DNA of 14,010 nucleotides, taken from assembly GCA_937928335.1 (NCBI GenBank), contig CALFWN010000371.1, positions 1 to 14,010 on the forward strand. The letters run 5' to 3'. Origin of the DNA: an uncultured Litoreibacter sp. Lineage in GTDB: Bacteria > Pseudomonadota > Alphaproteobacteria > Rhodobacterales > Rhodobacteraceae. This document shows, piece by piece, positions 1-7,049 of the stretch (the first letter of the stretch is position 1; every line of letters begins with the position of its first letter). The notes below the pieces were generated by a model. That model saw only the letters and a program-made list of their open reading frames with translations, had not been told where the DNA came from and searched no databases. A program made the position numbers and the translations under genes.

Positions 1-1728
1 GGCGAGGTGATCATCAAGCCAAACGGCAAGCCGGGCAATGCCAACAAAGTGGTCAATGCCAAGCTGATCGAGCTGGGCGCGATGCTTGCCTCCCGGCGCA
101 TCACGCTGTCTGACGCCCATAGCTGGCGCTCCAAAGCGCCTGTGATCCGGCTGAACCGGCCGCAATGGTTTGCGGCAATCGACAAGCCGGTGGGGGACGG
201 GCAGGACACATATGGTACGACGATCCGCGAACGGGCCCTGCGCAGCATTGACGAGCTGGTCAGCTGGACGCCGCAAACCGGCCGCAACCGGCTGCATTCC
301 ATGATCGAGGCGCGGCCCGATTGGGTGCTGTCGCGCCAACGCGCCTGGGGCGTGCCATTGACAGTGTTCACCAAACAGGGCGCGGATATCGCGGATGAAG
401 ACTACCTGCTGCGCAACACAGAGGTAAACGCCCGGATTCTCGAGGCATTCGAGGCCGAAGGCGCCGATGCGTGGTACAAGGAGGGCGCGAAAGAGCGGTT
501 CCTCGGCGGTATCGTGAACCCCGATGACTACACTCAGGTCATGGATATCCTTGATGTCTGGTTCGACAGCGGCTCGACCCATGCCTTCACCCTGCGCGAC
601 CGCGAGGACGGCTCAGAGGATGGGCTGGCGGATCTGTATCTGGAAGGCACGGACCAACATCGCGGCTGGTTCCATTCCTCGCTGTTGCAGGCCTGCGGGA
701 CAATGGGTCATGCGCCTTATCGTGGTGTGCTGACCCACGGATTTACGCTGGATGAGAAGGGCATGAAGATGTCCAAATCCATCGGCAATACCATCGTGCC
801 CGAGAAGATCGTGAAGCAATACGGGGCCGATATCCTGCGGCTCTGGGTCTCCCAGACCGACTTCACGCTGGACCAGCGGATCGGCGATGAAATCCTGAAA
901 GGCGTGGCCGACAGCTACCGCCGCCTGCGCAATACAATCCGGTTCATGCTGGGGTCGCTGGGCGATTTTGATGCGACCAAGCCCGTGGCCGTCGAGGATA
1001 TGCCCGAGCTGGAGCGGTTGATCCTGCACAAGCTGGCTTTGCTTGATGGAACGGTGCGCGACGGTTACGCGAAATACGATTTTCAGGGCGTGTTCCGCGC
1101 GATCTTCGAATTTGCCACGCTGGATCTGTCCTCCTTCTATTTCGATATCCGCAAGGACGCGCTTTATTGCGACGGCGACAGCGTCGAAAGATTGGCGGCC
1201 CTGACCGTGCTGGATCACCTTTATGCACGGCTGACGACCTGGCTGGCCCCGATCCTGACCTTCACGATGGAAGAGGTCTGGCTGGAGCGGAACGGGGAGG
1301 ATAGCTCCGTGCATCTGCAGGATTTCCCTGACACGCCCGACACGTGGCGCGACGATGCGCTGGCCGCCCGGGCTGAGACCATCCGCGCGGTGCGCCGGGT
1401 TGTCACCGGCGCGTTGGAAGAACAGCGCACGGCCAAGGTCATCGGCTCCTCCCTTGAAGCCGCGCCCGAAGTCTACCTGTCCGACGAGCTGGCCGCTATC
1501 ATCACCAACCCCGACACATTCGCTGATCTGTGCATCACCAGCCAGATCTCGTTGCTGACCGGGGCCGTCCCCGAAGGGGCCTTCACGCTGGATGATGTGG
1601 CCGGGGTTGGTGTCGTCTTTGCAATGGCTGATGGCGAGAAATGCCAGCGGTGCTGGAAGATCCTGCCTGATGTCGGAACCCATGCGCATCCCGGTATCTG
1701 TGCGCGGTGCAACGGGGCCGTTGGCTGA
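1..1728 (+). CDS. ileS: Isoleucyl-tRNA synthetase, C-terminal part (5' end outside window)
   Basis: Class I aminoacyl-tRNA synthetase that charges tRNA-Ile in the cytoplasm. The reading frame is open from base 1, so the N-terminal HIGH region and most of the editing domain lie upstream. About 575 residues are visible; bacterial IleRS is usually 900-1000. The window opens at the end of the CP1 editing insertion (SWRSKAPV), followed by the SRQRAWGVP motif. The active-site segment GTDQHRGWF lies at bases 646-669 and the KMSKS loop at bases 766-780. The anticodon-binding domain follows. The C-terminus has a four-cysteine zinc site: CQRC encoded at 1642-1653 and CARC at 1699-1710. This is the zinc-containing bacterial type. 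The stop codon overlaps the next start as TGATG, implying coupled translation with ogt. Identification is by motifs and is secure. Confidence 0.97.
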   Translation, partial: GEVIIKPNGKPGNANKVVNAKLIELGAMLASRRITLSDAHSWRSKAPVIRLNRPQWFAAIDKPVGDGQDTYGTTIRERALRSIDELVSWTPQTGRNRLHSMIEARPDWVLSRQRAWGVPLTVFTKQGADIADEDYLLRNTEVNARILEAFEAEGADAWYKEGAKERFLGGIVNPDDYTQVMDILDVWFDSGSTHAFTLRDREDGSEDGLADLYLEGTDQHRGWFHSSLLQACGTMGHAPYRGVLTHGFTLDEKGMKMSKSIGNTIVPEKIVKQYGADILRLWVSQTDFTLDQRIGDEILKGVADSYRRLRNTIRFMLGSLGDFDATKPVAVEDMPELERLILHKLALLDGTVRDGYAKYDFQGVFRAIFEFATLDLSSFYFDIRKDALYCDGDSVERLAALTVLDHLYARLTTWLAPILTFTMEEVWLERNGEDSSVHLQDFPDTPDTWRDDALAARAETIRAVRRVVTGALEEQRTAKVIGSSLEAAPEVYLSDELAAIITNPDTFADLCITSQISLLTGAVPEGAFTLDDVAGVGVVFAMADGEKCQRCWKILPDVGTHAHPGICARCNGAVG

Positions 1729-2180
1729 TGAAGGCGGGGCTGTCCTCTCCGGTTGGGCCGCTCACCTTGATCGAGCGGGAAGGCGGCATTGCCGAGCTGG
1801 AGTGGGACGCCTCGGGCGGGCAGGCAGAGACGCCCTTGCTGCGCGAAGCCGTGGCTGAGCTGGAGGCCTATTTCGCAGGCACGCTGACGGAATTCTCCGT
1901 GCCGCTGAGGCCACGCGGCTCGGCCTTTCAGCAGCAGTTTCATGCGGCCCTCCGGGCTATTCCTTTCGGTGAAACCCGCACTTACGGTGATTTGGCGGGG
2001 GAGCTTGGTGTCTCTGCTCAGGCGATTGGGCAGGCTTGTGGTGCGAACCCTTTGGCGATCATGATCCCGTGCCACCGCGTTCTGGGGGCAACGTCACTTG
2101 GCGGCTTTTCCGGGCGTGGCGGCGTTGAGGCGAAAGTCGCCTTGCTCAAACTGGAAGGTGCTGCGGGCCTGCTGATCTAG
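1728..2180 (+). CDS. ogt: Methylated-DNA--[protein]-cysteine S-methyltransferase (Ogt/MGMT family)
   Basis: Suicide DNA-repair protein that moves the alkyl group from O6-alkylguanine (and O4-alkylthymine) to its own cysteine. The product is 150 residues, close to Ogt and the C-terminal half of Ada. The acceptor site is IPCHRVLG, with Cys115. Upstream are the FQQQFHAALRAIPFGETRTYG segment (the helix-turn-helix start and conserved tyrosine) and the GANPLAI loop. The C-terminal GGFSGRGGVEAKVALLKLEGA matches the family ending. I chose ATG 1728 because it overlaps the ileS stop by one base (TGATG); an in-frame ATG at 1707 would add seven residues inside ileS. There is no Ada-like regulatory N-terminal domain, so it is probably not a methylation-responsive activator. 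The stop codon overlaps that of the convergent pcs gene. Confidence 0.93.
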   Translation: MKAGLSSPVGPLTLIEREGGIAELEWDASGGQAETPLLREAVAELEAYFAGTLTEFSVPLRPRGSAFQQQFHAALRAIPFGETRTYGDLAGELGVSAQAIGQACGANPLAIMIPCHRVLGATSLGGFSGRGGVEAKVALLKLEGAAGLLI

Positions 2181-2872
2181 GCTTCGCGTTCGGGGATGAC
2201 CTGCTGGGCGACACCGGCAAAAAGCAGGTAGAGGGAGGTCACGATCAGCCCCCAATGTGCCCAGCTTTGGGGGTCGAAATTCACCCAGGCGGCCCAGCCC
2301 GCAAAGAAGGTCCAGCCCAGCGCCATCGGCAAGGTGACTGCGCGCCAGCGTTCCGTGCGCACGGGATGGACGAATTTCAAAGGCAGGAACATCGCAACGG
2401 CCAGCACGGTGACGAGCAGGAGGATGATCCAGAAGTTCGGCTCCAATGCGAAAACCACCACGGCCACCATGTTCCAGCAACCCGGAAAGCCGGAGAAAGA
2501 ATTGTCTTTTGTTTTCATGCGCGTATCGCAGAAATACATAGCCGAGGTGAAAGTGATGACAATGATCACGAACCAGCCGGTCCACCCTTCAAAGAGCCCC
2601 GATTTGAACAGCGCGAAAGCCGGGATGAAGACATAGGTCAGATAATCAATGATCAGGTCCAGCAACACGCCGTCAAACTGTGGGGCGTATTTCTTGACGT
2701 CGTATTTGCGCGCCAAAGGTCCGTCTATGCCATCCACCCCGAAAGCCACGACCAGCCAGACAAACATGATCGCCCATTTGCCGTCGACGGCTGCCAGCAT
2801 GGCAAGCATTGCAAAAACCGCGCCGGTCGCGGTCAGCAGGTGGACGGAGAGGGCTTTGATCTGCGGTGTCAT
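2177..2872 (-). CDS. pcs: Phosphatidylcholine synthase (CDP-alcohol phosphatidyltransferase family)
   Basis: Integral inner-membrane enzyme that condenses CDP-diacylglycerol with choline to give phosphatidylcholine and CMP, the one-step Pcs route of alphaproteobacteria. The 231-residue product contains D50-G51-x2-A54-R55, then 12 residues, G68, x3, D72, x3, D76. This is the CDP-alcohol phosphotransferase signature with the 12-residue spacing described for Pcs, rather than the 8-residue spacing usual in PgsA/PssA. The rest is mostly hydrophobic, with about seven or eight membrane segments. The frame is open further upstream, but that extension would cross a terminator hairpin. I therefore start at ATG 2872 (MTPQIKAL), which gives a normal family length, although its Shine-Dalgarno is poor. 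The gene converges on ogt with overlapping stops. Because the upstream hairpin separates it from the P460 gene, it probably has its own promoter within 2873-2911. Confidence 0.9.
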   Translation of the reverse strand: MTPQIKALSVHLLTATGAVFAMLAMLAAVDGKWAIMFVWLVVAFGVDGIDGPLARKYDVKKYAPQFDGVLLDLIIDYLTYVFIPAFALFKSGLFEGWTGWFVIIVITFTSAMYFCDTRMKTKDNSFSGFPGCWNMVAVVVFALEPNFWIILLLVTVLAVAMFLPLKFVHPVRTERWRAVTLPMALGWTFFAGWAAWVNFDPQSWAHWGLIVTSLYLLFAGVAQQVIPEREA

Positions 2873-2911
2873 CGGGCGTTCATGCCGGAATTGGCAGGCC
2901 AATGCAACGAA

Positions 2912-2945
2912 AAGCCCCCGCCCGAAACGGCTCGGACGGGGGCTT
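2912..2945 (-). terminator. Intrinsic terminator of the P460 cytochrome gene
   Basis: Inverted repeat AAGCCCCCGCCCGA (2912-2925) and TCGGACGGGGGCTT (2932-2945), with a 14-bp stem, one mismatch and a 6-base loop. Read on the minus strand, the stem is followed by a short U run (GGGGGCUUUUCG). It sits 25 bases beyond the stop of the minus-strand cytochrome gene and 40 bases before the pcs start, so it should end transcription from the former. Confidence 0.85.
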
Positions 2946-2969
2946 GGACATTTTTGGAAATGAACGCCT

Positions 2970-3554
2970 TTAGTTGGAGACGCGAACTTCCTCGACCGGG
3001 TAGCCAAGGGCATCCTGGCCCTCGAAGGCTTCATGGCAGTTATGGCAGAAGCTTTGCTTGATTTTCATAGGCTTACCACCGGGCTGCACAGCGGAGTAAA
3101 TCCAGTCGCCTGCGTCAGGGGCGGAACCTGCCTCGCCTTTGGTCATGATAAACAGCGGGCCAACGACAGCCTTGCTTTTCTTGACATTGATCTTGATGCT
3201 TTCCTTGGCAAGCACGGAGCCCGCCGGCATCACGACGCCGTCTTCCTCGAATTTGAGGTATTGCTCAGCGGCAATGTCATTTGCGAATGTGTTCAAGAGG
3301 CGGTTGCCATGTGCGCCGGCGACCGCAGGACGTGTCGCAGTCGGGGTCCATGTGCGGTAAACGGCGGCCACCTCGTTGTCGCCTTTGGTGTAGCCTTCCA
3401 GCATCTTGTCGCTGATGCAGGCATAGATTTCTTCAACTTGAGCGGCTTCCAGGTCGAACGGATCTTCGACATCGGTTTTGCACTCAGCAGCAAACGCGCC
3501 GGATGTCAGCGCGAGGCCGGCGGCAACGGTTGCGAGGGTCGTACGAAAGGTCAT
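2970..3554 (-). CDS. Exported cytochrome P460-family heme protein
   Basis: A 194-residue protein with a clear Sec signal peptide (MTFRTTLATVAAGLALTSGAFA, cleavage near residue 22), so it should act in the periplasm. A single c-type heme motif, CHNCH, lies at residues 170-174, near the C-terminus. This position and the central pattern (YRTW, AHGNRLLNT, MPAGSVLAKESIK, DWIYSAV) match the cytochrome P460 / cytochrome c'-beta fold. P460 proteins in ammonia oxidisers oxidise hydroxylamine through a lysine-crosslinked heme, and relatives bind NO. I cannot tell whether the crosslink is present here, so the substrate is unknown. ATG 3554 is chosen because it is preceded by GGGAGA at a good distance and directly starts the signal peptide; an upstream in-frame ATG at 3617 would spoil it. 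No hydroxylamine or nitrogen-oxide gene lies nearby. It appears to be a single-gene unit with its own terminator. Confidence 0.8.
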   Translation of the reverse strand: MTFRTTLATVAAGLALTSGAFAAECKTDVEDPFDLEAAQVEEIYACISDKMLEGYTKGDNEVAAVYRTWTPTATRPAVAGAHGNRLLNTFANDIAAEQYLKFEEDGVVMPAGSVLAKESIKINVKKSKAVVGPLFIMTKGEAGSAPDAGDWIYSAVQPGGKPMKIKQSFCHNCHEAFEGQDALGYPVEEVRVSN

Positions 3555-3625
3555 GCTTAATCTCCCAATTAACATAGGGCCAAGTAGTCGCAGGCTGCGG
3601 TGCAGAAAGCTAATCAAGCAAAGCT

Positions 3626-3649
3626 CTCACATGGACACGTTTATGTGAG
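3626..3649 (-). terminator. Possible weak terminator after xerC
   Basis: Inverted repeat CTCACAT (3626-3632) and ATGTGAG (3643-3649) with a 10-base loop, immediately beyond the xerC stop on the minus strand. The stem is only 7 bp and is followed by AGCTTTGCTTG rather than a clean U tract, so termination efficiency is doubtful. It could instead be an operator for the cytochrome gene reading away from it. Confidence 0.35.
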
Positions 3650-3651
3650 CC

Positions 3652-4581
3652 TCATCCCTGTCCGCGCGGATGCGCTTTCGCATAGATTTCCATAAGCCGC
3701 GCCGTGTCGACAGCGGTGTAGGCCTGTGTGGTGCTGAGCGAGGCATGTCCCAGAAGCTCTTGAATTGCGCGGAGATCTCCGCCTGCTTCCAGCAAATGGG
3801 TCGCAAAGGAATGACGCATGGCGTGAGGGGTTGCGGTGGCGGGAAGGCCCAGTTGCATCCGGGCGTTTTCCATAGATTTCGCGATGATCCGGGCGGATAG
3901 CGCACCACCTCGGGCGCCGCGAAACAGCGCCTCGTCGGGGTCAATATCGAAGGGCAAGGCTTTGACGTATCGGTCTACGGCAGTTTTCGCGGCATCCAGA
4001 ACCGGCACGATACGGTCCTTGCCGCCTTTGCCTTTGATCCTCAGAACATCTGGCAAAGGGGAATCTTTCCCTTTCAAACCAAGGGCTTCCGAGATACGCA
4101 ACCCGCAGCCATAGAGCAGGGTCAACACCGCCACATCGCGGGCGGCGATCCAGTTTTTGGGCTGCTGGGTCTCGACCGTTTCGATCATTGCTTTGGCTGC
4201 ATCCTTTGCCAGCGGGCGGGGCAGTTTCTTTTGGAATTTCGGGGATCTCGTGGCCAGAACGGCGGTGGGTTCGAACCCGTCGCGTTCGGCGAACCAGCGA
4301 AAAAAGCTTTTAACTGCAGAGAGTTGGCGGGCCAGAGACCGTGCGGCGACGCCGCGGTCACGCTCATGGGTCATCCAGGAGCGCATGTCGGATGTGGTGA
4401 CAGATTTGAGCGGGCTCAACCCGACCGCGCCACCGTGATGGTTGCCGATAAAGGCAAAAAATCCTGCAAGATCATGGCGATAGGCCTCGATCGTGTTCTC
4501 GCTCACCCCGCCCAAGGCGGAGAGATGTCTGAGCCAGTTTTCAAGAAGATCGCGTGAGGCGGGGGAGATCAGCCCAACCAT
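3652..4581 (-). CDS. xerC: Tyrosine recombinase XerC
   Basis: Site-specific recombinase which, with XerD, resolves chromosome dimers at the dif site during division. The product is 309 residues, the usual size. The N-terminal SAM-like core-binding domain covers about residues 10-100 (ENTIEAYRHDL, ARQLSAVKSFFRW). The catalytic domain carries the full set of residues: R162 in GCGLRISEAL, K185 in the GKGGKDR hairpin, H253 and R256 in HAMRHSF, H279 in LLGHASL, and the nucleophile Y288 in TTQAYT. The start overlaps the end of the DUF484 gene by 13 bases, so the two are co-transcribed and probably translationally coupled. That pairing is common for XerC and helps separate it from XerD and from integrases of mobile elements. 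No dif-like site or integrated element is visible alongside. Confidence 0.94.
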   Translation of the reverse strand: MVGLISPASRDLLENWLRHLSALGGVSENTIEAYRHDLAGFFAFIGNHHGGAVGLSPLKSVTTSDMRSWMTHERDRGVAARSLARQLSAVKSFFRWFAERDGFEPTAVLATRSPKFQKKLPRPLAKDAAKAMIETVETQQPKNWIAARDVAVLTLLYGCGLRISEALGLKGKDSPLPDVLRIKGKGGKDRIVPVLDAAKTAVDRYVKALPFDIDPDEALFRGARGGALSARIIAKSMENARMQLGLPATATPHAMRHSFATHLLEAGGDLRAIQELLGHASLSTTQAYTAVDTARLMEIYAKAHPRGQG

Positions 4582-5273
4582 CTGCGGATCGCACGCTCAA
4601 ACACATTGCAGAAAAAGATAAGAATATCAGTGCCTTGGTTGGGGCGGAACTGATGCGGGTCCTCTGCGCCCATGACCAGAAGGCCGGGCAAACGCCCCTT
4701 GCCGAGGTCAAGTTTCAGCAGCGCCTCCGATTTGATGTAATCGGCGTTATCCCCGTAAACGTCTGAACTTGCAGGAGAAACCTGGCGCAAAGTCACAGGG
4801 CGAACGGTGATGTTGCGCCCGGCGGTGATGTAGTGGTCGATATCGCCCGGGCCGACGATGGACAAGACGTCATCATAACCCACTGAAGGGCTTTCATATT
4901 CCTTGCTTTCAAGGATCAAACGCAGCCGGGAGACGCGCAGCGCGTCAAGTAGATCGCCGGAGAGCGAGTTCAAAAACGCATCAAAATCAATGGGTTCCAG
5001 TGTTTTGAGCACGGCGTTATGGATCAGGTTCGTGCCGGCGAGGTTCTCATAGGCGGCGGCGATGACAGAGCGGTGAGTGTCTTCCAGACGGTCCAGACGG
5101 CTTTCCAGACGTTCCATCGCAATGCCGCGCAAATCGACGATATTGCCGCCCAATGCACGCTCATTCGCGTCGATCAGCGCGCGCATAACATCTTGATCTT
5201 CAAGGATTACTTCTGGGTCTTCCAGAATTTTCTGGCGAAGGGACTCCAGAACTTGGGCCTGCTCACTCATCAT
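4569..5273 (-). CDS. DUF484 family protein
   Basis: A soluble 234-residue protein of the DUF484 family, whose members have a helical N-terminus and a GAF-like C-terminal domain; no biochemical role is established. Visible features are a charged helical N-terminus (residues 1-70, including a LESRLDRLED stretch that could form a short coiled coil) and a C-terminal part ending in GTDILIFFCNVFERAIRRWL, typical of the family. There is no signal peptide or membrane segment. The gene precedes and overlaps xerC, an arrangement conserved in many proteobacteria, so a link to chromosome processing is often assumed but not shown. Two adjacent ATG codons are possible (5273 or 5270); GAGG lies six bases before the first, which I use. 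The upstream gap carries a dense set of inverted repeats that may affect expression. Confidence 0.88.
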   Translation of the reverse strand: MMSEQAQVLESLRQKILEDPEVILEDQDVMRALIDANERALGGNIVDLRGIAMERLESRLDRLEDTHRSVIAAAYENLAGTNLIHNAVLKTLEPIDFDAFLNSLSGDLLDALRVSRLRLILESKEYESPSVGYDDVLSIVGPGDIDHYITAGRNITVRPVTLRQVSPASSDVYGDNADYIKSEALLKLDLGKGRLPGLLVMGAEDPHQFRPNQGTDILIFFCNVFERAIRRWLG

Positions 5274-5399
5274 GAATCCTCGGAATTAGCGGAACTTCTT
5301 TTTGGATGTTGGCGGGATACTACATGCGGAGCCTCGATGAAGGGAATCCGGCAAACGCAAATCCTGCCAACCTGTGTGATTTTGGTCCGTGCGCGTGGA

Positions 5400-5483
5400 T
5401 TTTGTACAAATTGGGGCAATTTGAAATGGGCCAAAACCCATTTTGTACAAAACTTTCGGCTCGAAATCTTAAGCTCTGCTTAA
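5400..5483. repeat. Tiled inverted repeats, including two TTTGTACAAA palindromes
   Basis: The gap between the DUF808 and DUF484 genes contains overlapping dyads. They are TTTGTACAAA (5401-5410); CAAATTG-GGG-CAATTTG (5407-5423); AAATGGG-6-CCCATTT (5424-5443); TTTTGTACAAAA (5441-5452); TTTCG-GCT-CGAAA (5454-5466); and TTAAGC-TCT-GCTTAA (5469-5483), the last covering the DUF808 stop codon. The two GTAC palindromes lie 41 bp apart and, with flanks, form 16-base inverted arms (5400-5415 and 5437-5452) matching at 15 of 16 positions. The set could act as operators upstream of DUF484-xerC, as a terminator for DUF808, or be a small dispersed repeat. The rest of the gap (5274-5399) shows no gene or clear motif. 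Confidence 0.6.
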
Positions 5484-6454
5484 TGTTTTGCGGTTGCCTT
5501 GCCGCCGCGCAGCGCGCTCCATGTCGGGACCAGAATTTTGGTTGCCACCGGGATCAGCGCGAGACCCAAGGCAAGCCCGAAAATCCCGTCAAGCGCCGCC
5601 GTGACCGCCCATTTGACGAAACCCTGCGCGGAGCTGACGGCATGGGCCACGTCCTCGGCAATATGGTGGATGGTGTCGTAGAGCCATGACGCGCCAAGCA
5701 CGTCGAAACCGTGCAGCACGATAGAGCCTCCGACCCATAACATCGCGGCGGTGCCGACGATCATCAGGGCTTTCAGAAATCCCGGCATGGCCTTGACGAT
5801 GCCCCGGCCCAATGCGCGGGTGACACCGAGGCGGCCTTTGGTCGACATCAGCAGGCCCAGATCATCGGCTTTCACGATCAGCGCCACGGAGCCGTAGACG
5901 GCAACGGTGATGCCGATGGCCACGGCGGCGAGCGTTGCGCCTTCCATCCAGATGTTGCTGTCGGGAATTTCGGCCAATGCGATGGTCATGATTTCGGCGG
6001 ACAGGATGAAATCCGTCTTGATCGCGCCCTGCACTTTCTGCTCTTCCAGATGTGCGGGGTCTTTCACCAGATCTGCCGGTTCGTCCGCGTTGTGATGATG
6101 CGGCACGAAAAGGTGGTAGACTTTCTCTGCCCCCTCGAAACACAGATATGCCCCGCCCAGCATCAGCAAAGGGGTGATCACCCAAGGCGCGAAATTGGCC
6201 AGAAGCAGCCCGATGGGCAGAAGGAAAAGCAGCTTGTTCTTGATCGAGCCGCGCGCGATGCGCCAGACGATGGGCAGCTCGCGGGCGGGCTGAAAGCCCT
6301 GCACATATTTCGGCGTGACGGCGGCGTCATCAATCACCGCGCCCGCGGCCTTGGCCCCGGCCTTGGCGGCCTGACCGATAACATCATCGACGGAGGCCGC
6401 TGCCACTTTGGCAATGCCCGCCACGTCGTCCAGAAGTGCAAGAAGCCCACTCAT
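5480..6454 (-). CDS. DUF808 (YedI-like) inner-membrane protein
   Basis: A 324-residue multi-pass membrane protein of the DUF808 family, represented by E. coli YedI; the function is not known. The N-terminus MSGLLALLDDVAGIAK is the typical family start, followed by an Ala-rich helical stretch and a conserved segment near TPKYVQGF and LPIVWRIARGSIKNK. Hydrophobic segments lie at about 75-107 (two), 172-195, 226-248 and 283-305. Between the second and third is a His-rich loop (VPHHH, 118-121), then the hydrophilic HLEEQKVQGAIKTDFILSAE. No Shine-Dalgarno is seen before the start, and a hairpin-capable dyad ends right at the ATG. It lies 46 bases downstream of the thioredoxin-like gene on the same strand, so co-transcription is likely. 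Family assignment rests on recall of the overall pattern. Confidence 0.85.
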   Translation of the reverse strand: MSGLLALLDDVAGIAKVAAASVDDVIGQAAKAGAKAAGAVIDDAAVTPKYVQGFQPARELPIVWRIARGSIKNKLLFLLPIGLLLANFAPWVITPLLMLGGAYLCFEGAEKVYHLFVPHHHNADEPADLVKDPAHLEEQKVQGAIKTDFILSAEIMTIALAEIPDSNIWMEGATLAAVAIGITVAVYGSVALIVKADDLGLLMSTKGRLGVTRALGRGIVKAMPGFLKALMIVGTAAMLWVGGSIVLHGFDVLGASWLYDTIHHIAEDVAHAVSSAQGFVKWAVTAALDGIFGLALGLALIPVATKILVPTWSALRGGKATAKH

Positions 6455-6480
6455 GCGACAGTAGTGCTACGTTTGTCGCG
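6455..6480. promoter_or_regulatory. Dyad abutting the DUF808 start codon
   Basis: GCGACA (6455-6460) pairs with TGTCGC (6475-6480). Inside it, GTAG and CTAC (6461-6464 and 6467-6470) also pair, leaving a three-base bulge. On the minus strand the structure ends exactly one base before the DUF808 ATG, where a ribosome binding site would normally be. It may be a leader hairpin limiting translation or a protein-binding operator. The evidence is the dyad alone. Confidence 0.35.
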
Positions 6481-6500
6481 GCAATTCAACTCGCCTTGGA

Positions 6501-7001
6501 TCAGCTGCGCGGGGCGCGGGCCATGAGGTCCTCGAAGATCGGGCGCAGCTCTGCATGTTTGCGCGATCCGCGCAGGACGTCTTGCAACACGCCCTTGGCG
6601 TCGAAGGTCAAAAGCGTGACATGCGGAACGCCGTGATCCGCGGCAAAATTCGAGCCCTCAAGCGTCTTGATATTGGCCACAAGATATTCCGGCTTGTCGC
6701 CCTCCATGTCGCTCAGTGCTTTGCGGGCCTCGCGCTGCAAGGCGTTGCAGATAGGGCAGTTCGGGTCATGGATCTGCACAATGGCGGGAACCCCCTGACC
6801 GATTTTGCTCAGGTCAGCCTCGTCAATGGAGGCCCGCACCGCGCGGATGCCAAAATAGCCACCACCCAAAATCACAGCACCGCCAATGGCGCCGATTTGC
6901 AGCACGCCCCGGCGGGACATTGCCTTGGATGCGTTGGAGCGCTGGGGGGTGCCGGTTTTGACCCGCTTGGCTTTCTTCGATGTCTGGGTTTTGCGCGCCA
7001 T
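6501..7001 (-). CDS. Membrane-anchored thioredoxin-fold protein with CPIC motif
   Basis: A 166-residue protein with a basic N-terminus (residues 1-27, rich in Lys/Arg/Thr/Ser), then SRRGVLQ (29-35) and a Gly/Ala-rich hydrophobic segment (36-52). This resembles a twin-arginine signal or an N-terminal membrane anchor, with the rest outside. The globular part begins QGVPAIVQIHDPNCPICNAL, a thioredoxin first strand and redox site with C82-P-I-C85 in place of CGPC. GVPHVTLLTFD further on supplies the cis-proline expected of the fold. The likely role is thiol-disulfide exchange or a related periplasmic task; the partner is unknown. ATG 7001 has a strong GGAGGG four bases upstream. A start at Met28 (6920) would leave a neat Tat signal but has a weaker site. 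It lies upstream of DUF808 on the same strand, 46 bases away. Confidence 0.75.
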   Translation of the reverse strand: MARKTQTSKKAKRVKTGTPQRSNASKAMSRRGVLQIGAIGGAVILGGGYFGIRAVRASIDEADLSKIGQGVPAIVQIHDPNCPICNALQREARKALSDMEGDKPEYLVANIKTLEGSNFAADHGVPHVTLLTFDAKGVLQDVLRGSRKHAELRPIFEDLMARAPRS

Positions 7002-7049
7002 GAGCCCTCCGTCTGATATGGTCGCGGCAGCTTAGGCGAAAACAGAAAA

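Noticed and set aside
613..1689. 358-codon minus-strand frame opposite ileS
   Set aside because: It is antisense to KMSKS and the anticodon-binding domain of ileS, and its composition is typical of a shadow frame.
2255..3061. 268-codon plus-strand frame opposite pcs, crossing the terminator hairpin and into the cytochrome gene
   Set aside because: The minus strand carries the precise Pcs signature and a heme protein; the plus frame is polar, low-complexity and unrecognisable.
3652..4581. Tyrosine recombinase as the integrase of a mobile element
   Set aside because: Its length, motifs and overlap with DUF484 fit chromosomal XerC; no att-like repeats, tRNA target or phage/plasmid genes are nearby.
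5401..5452. TTTGTACAAA palindromes as LexA, FnrL or similar known operators
   Set aside because: They do not match the alphaproteobacterial LexA direct repeat GTTC-N7-GTTC, nor FnrL TTGAT-N4-ATCAA, so no known regulator is assigned.
5019..5689. Plus-strand frames through the 5274-5479 gap (154 and 127 codons)
   Set aside because: They only bridge the gap by using antisense of DUF484 and DUF808 at their ends, lack a ribosome binding site and show no protein-like pattern; the gap is better read as regulatory.
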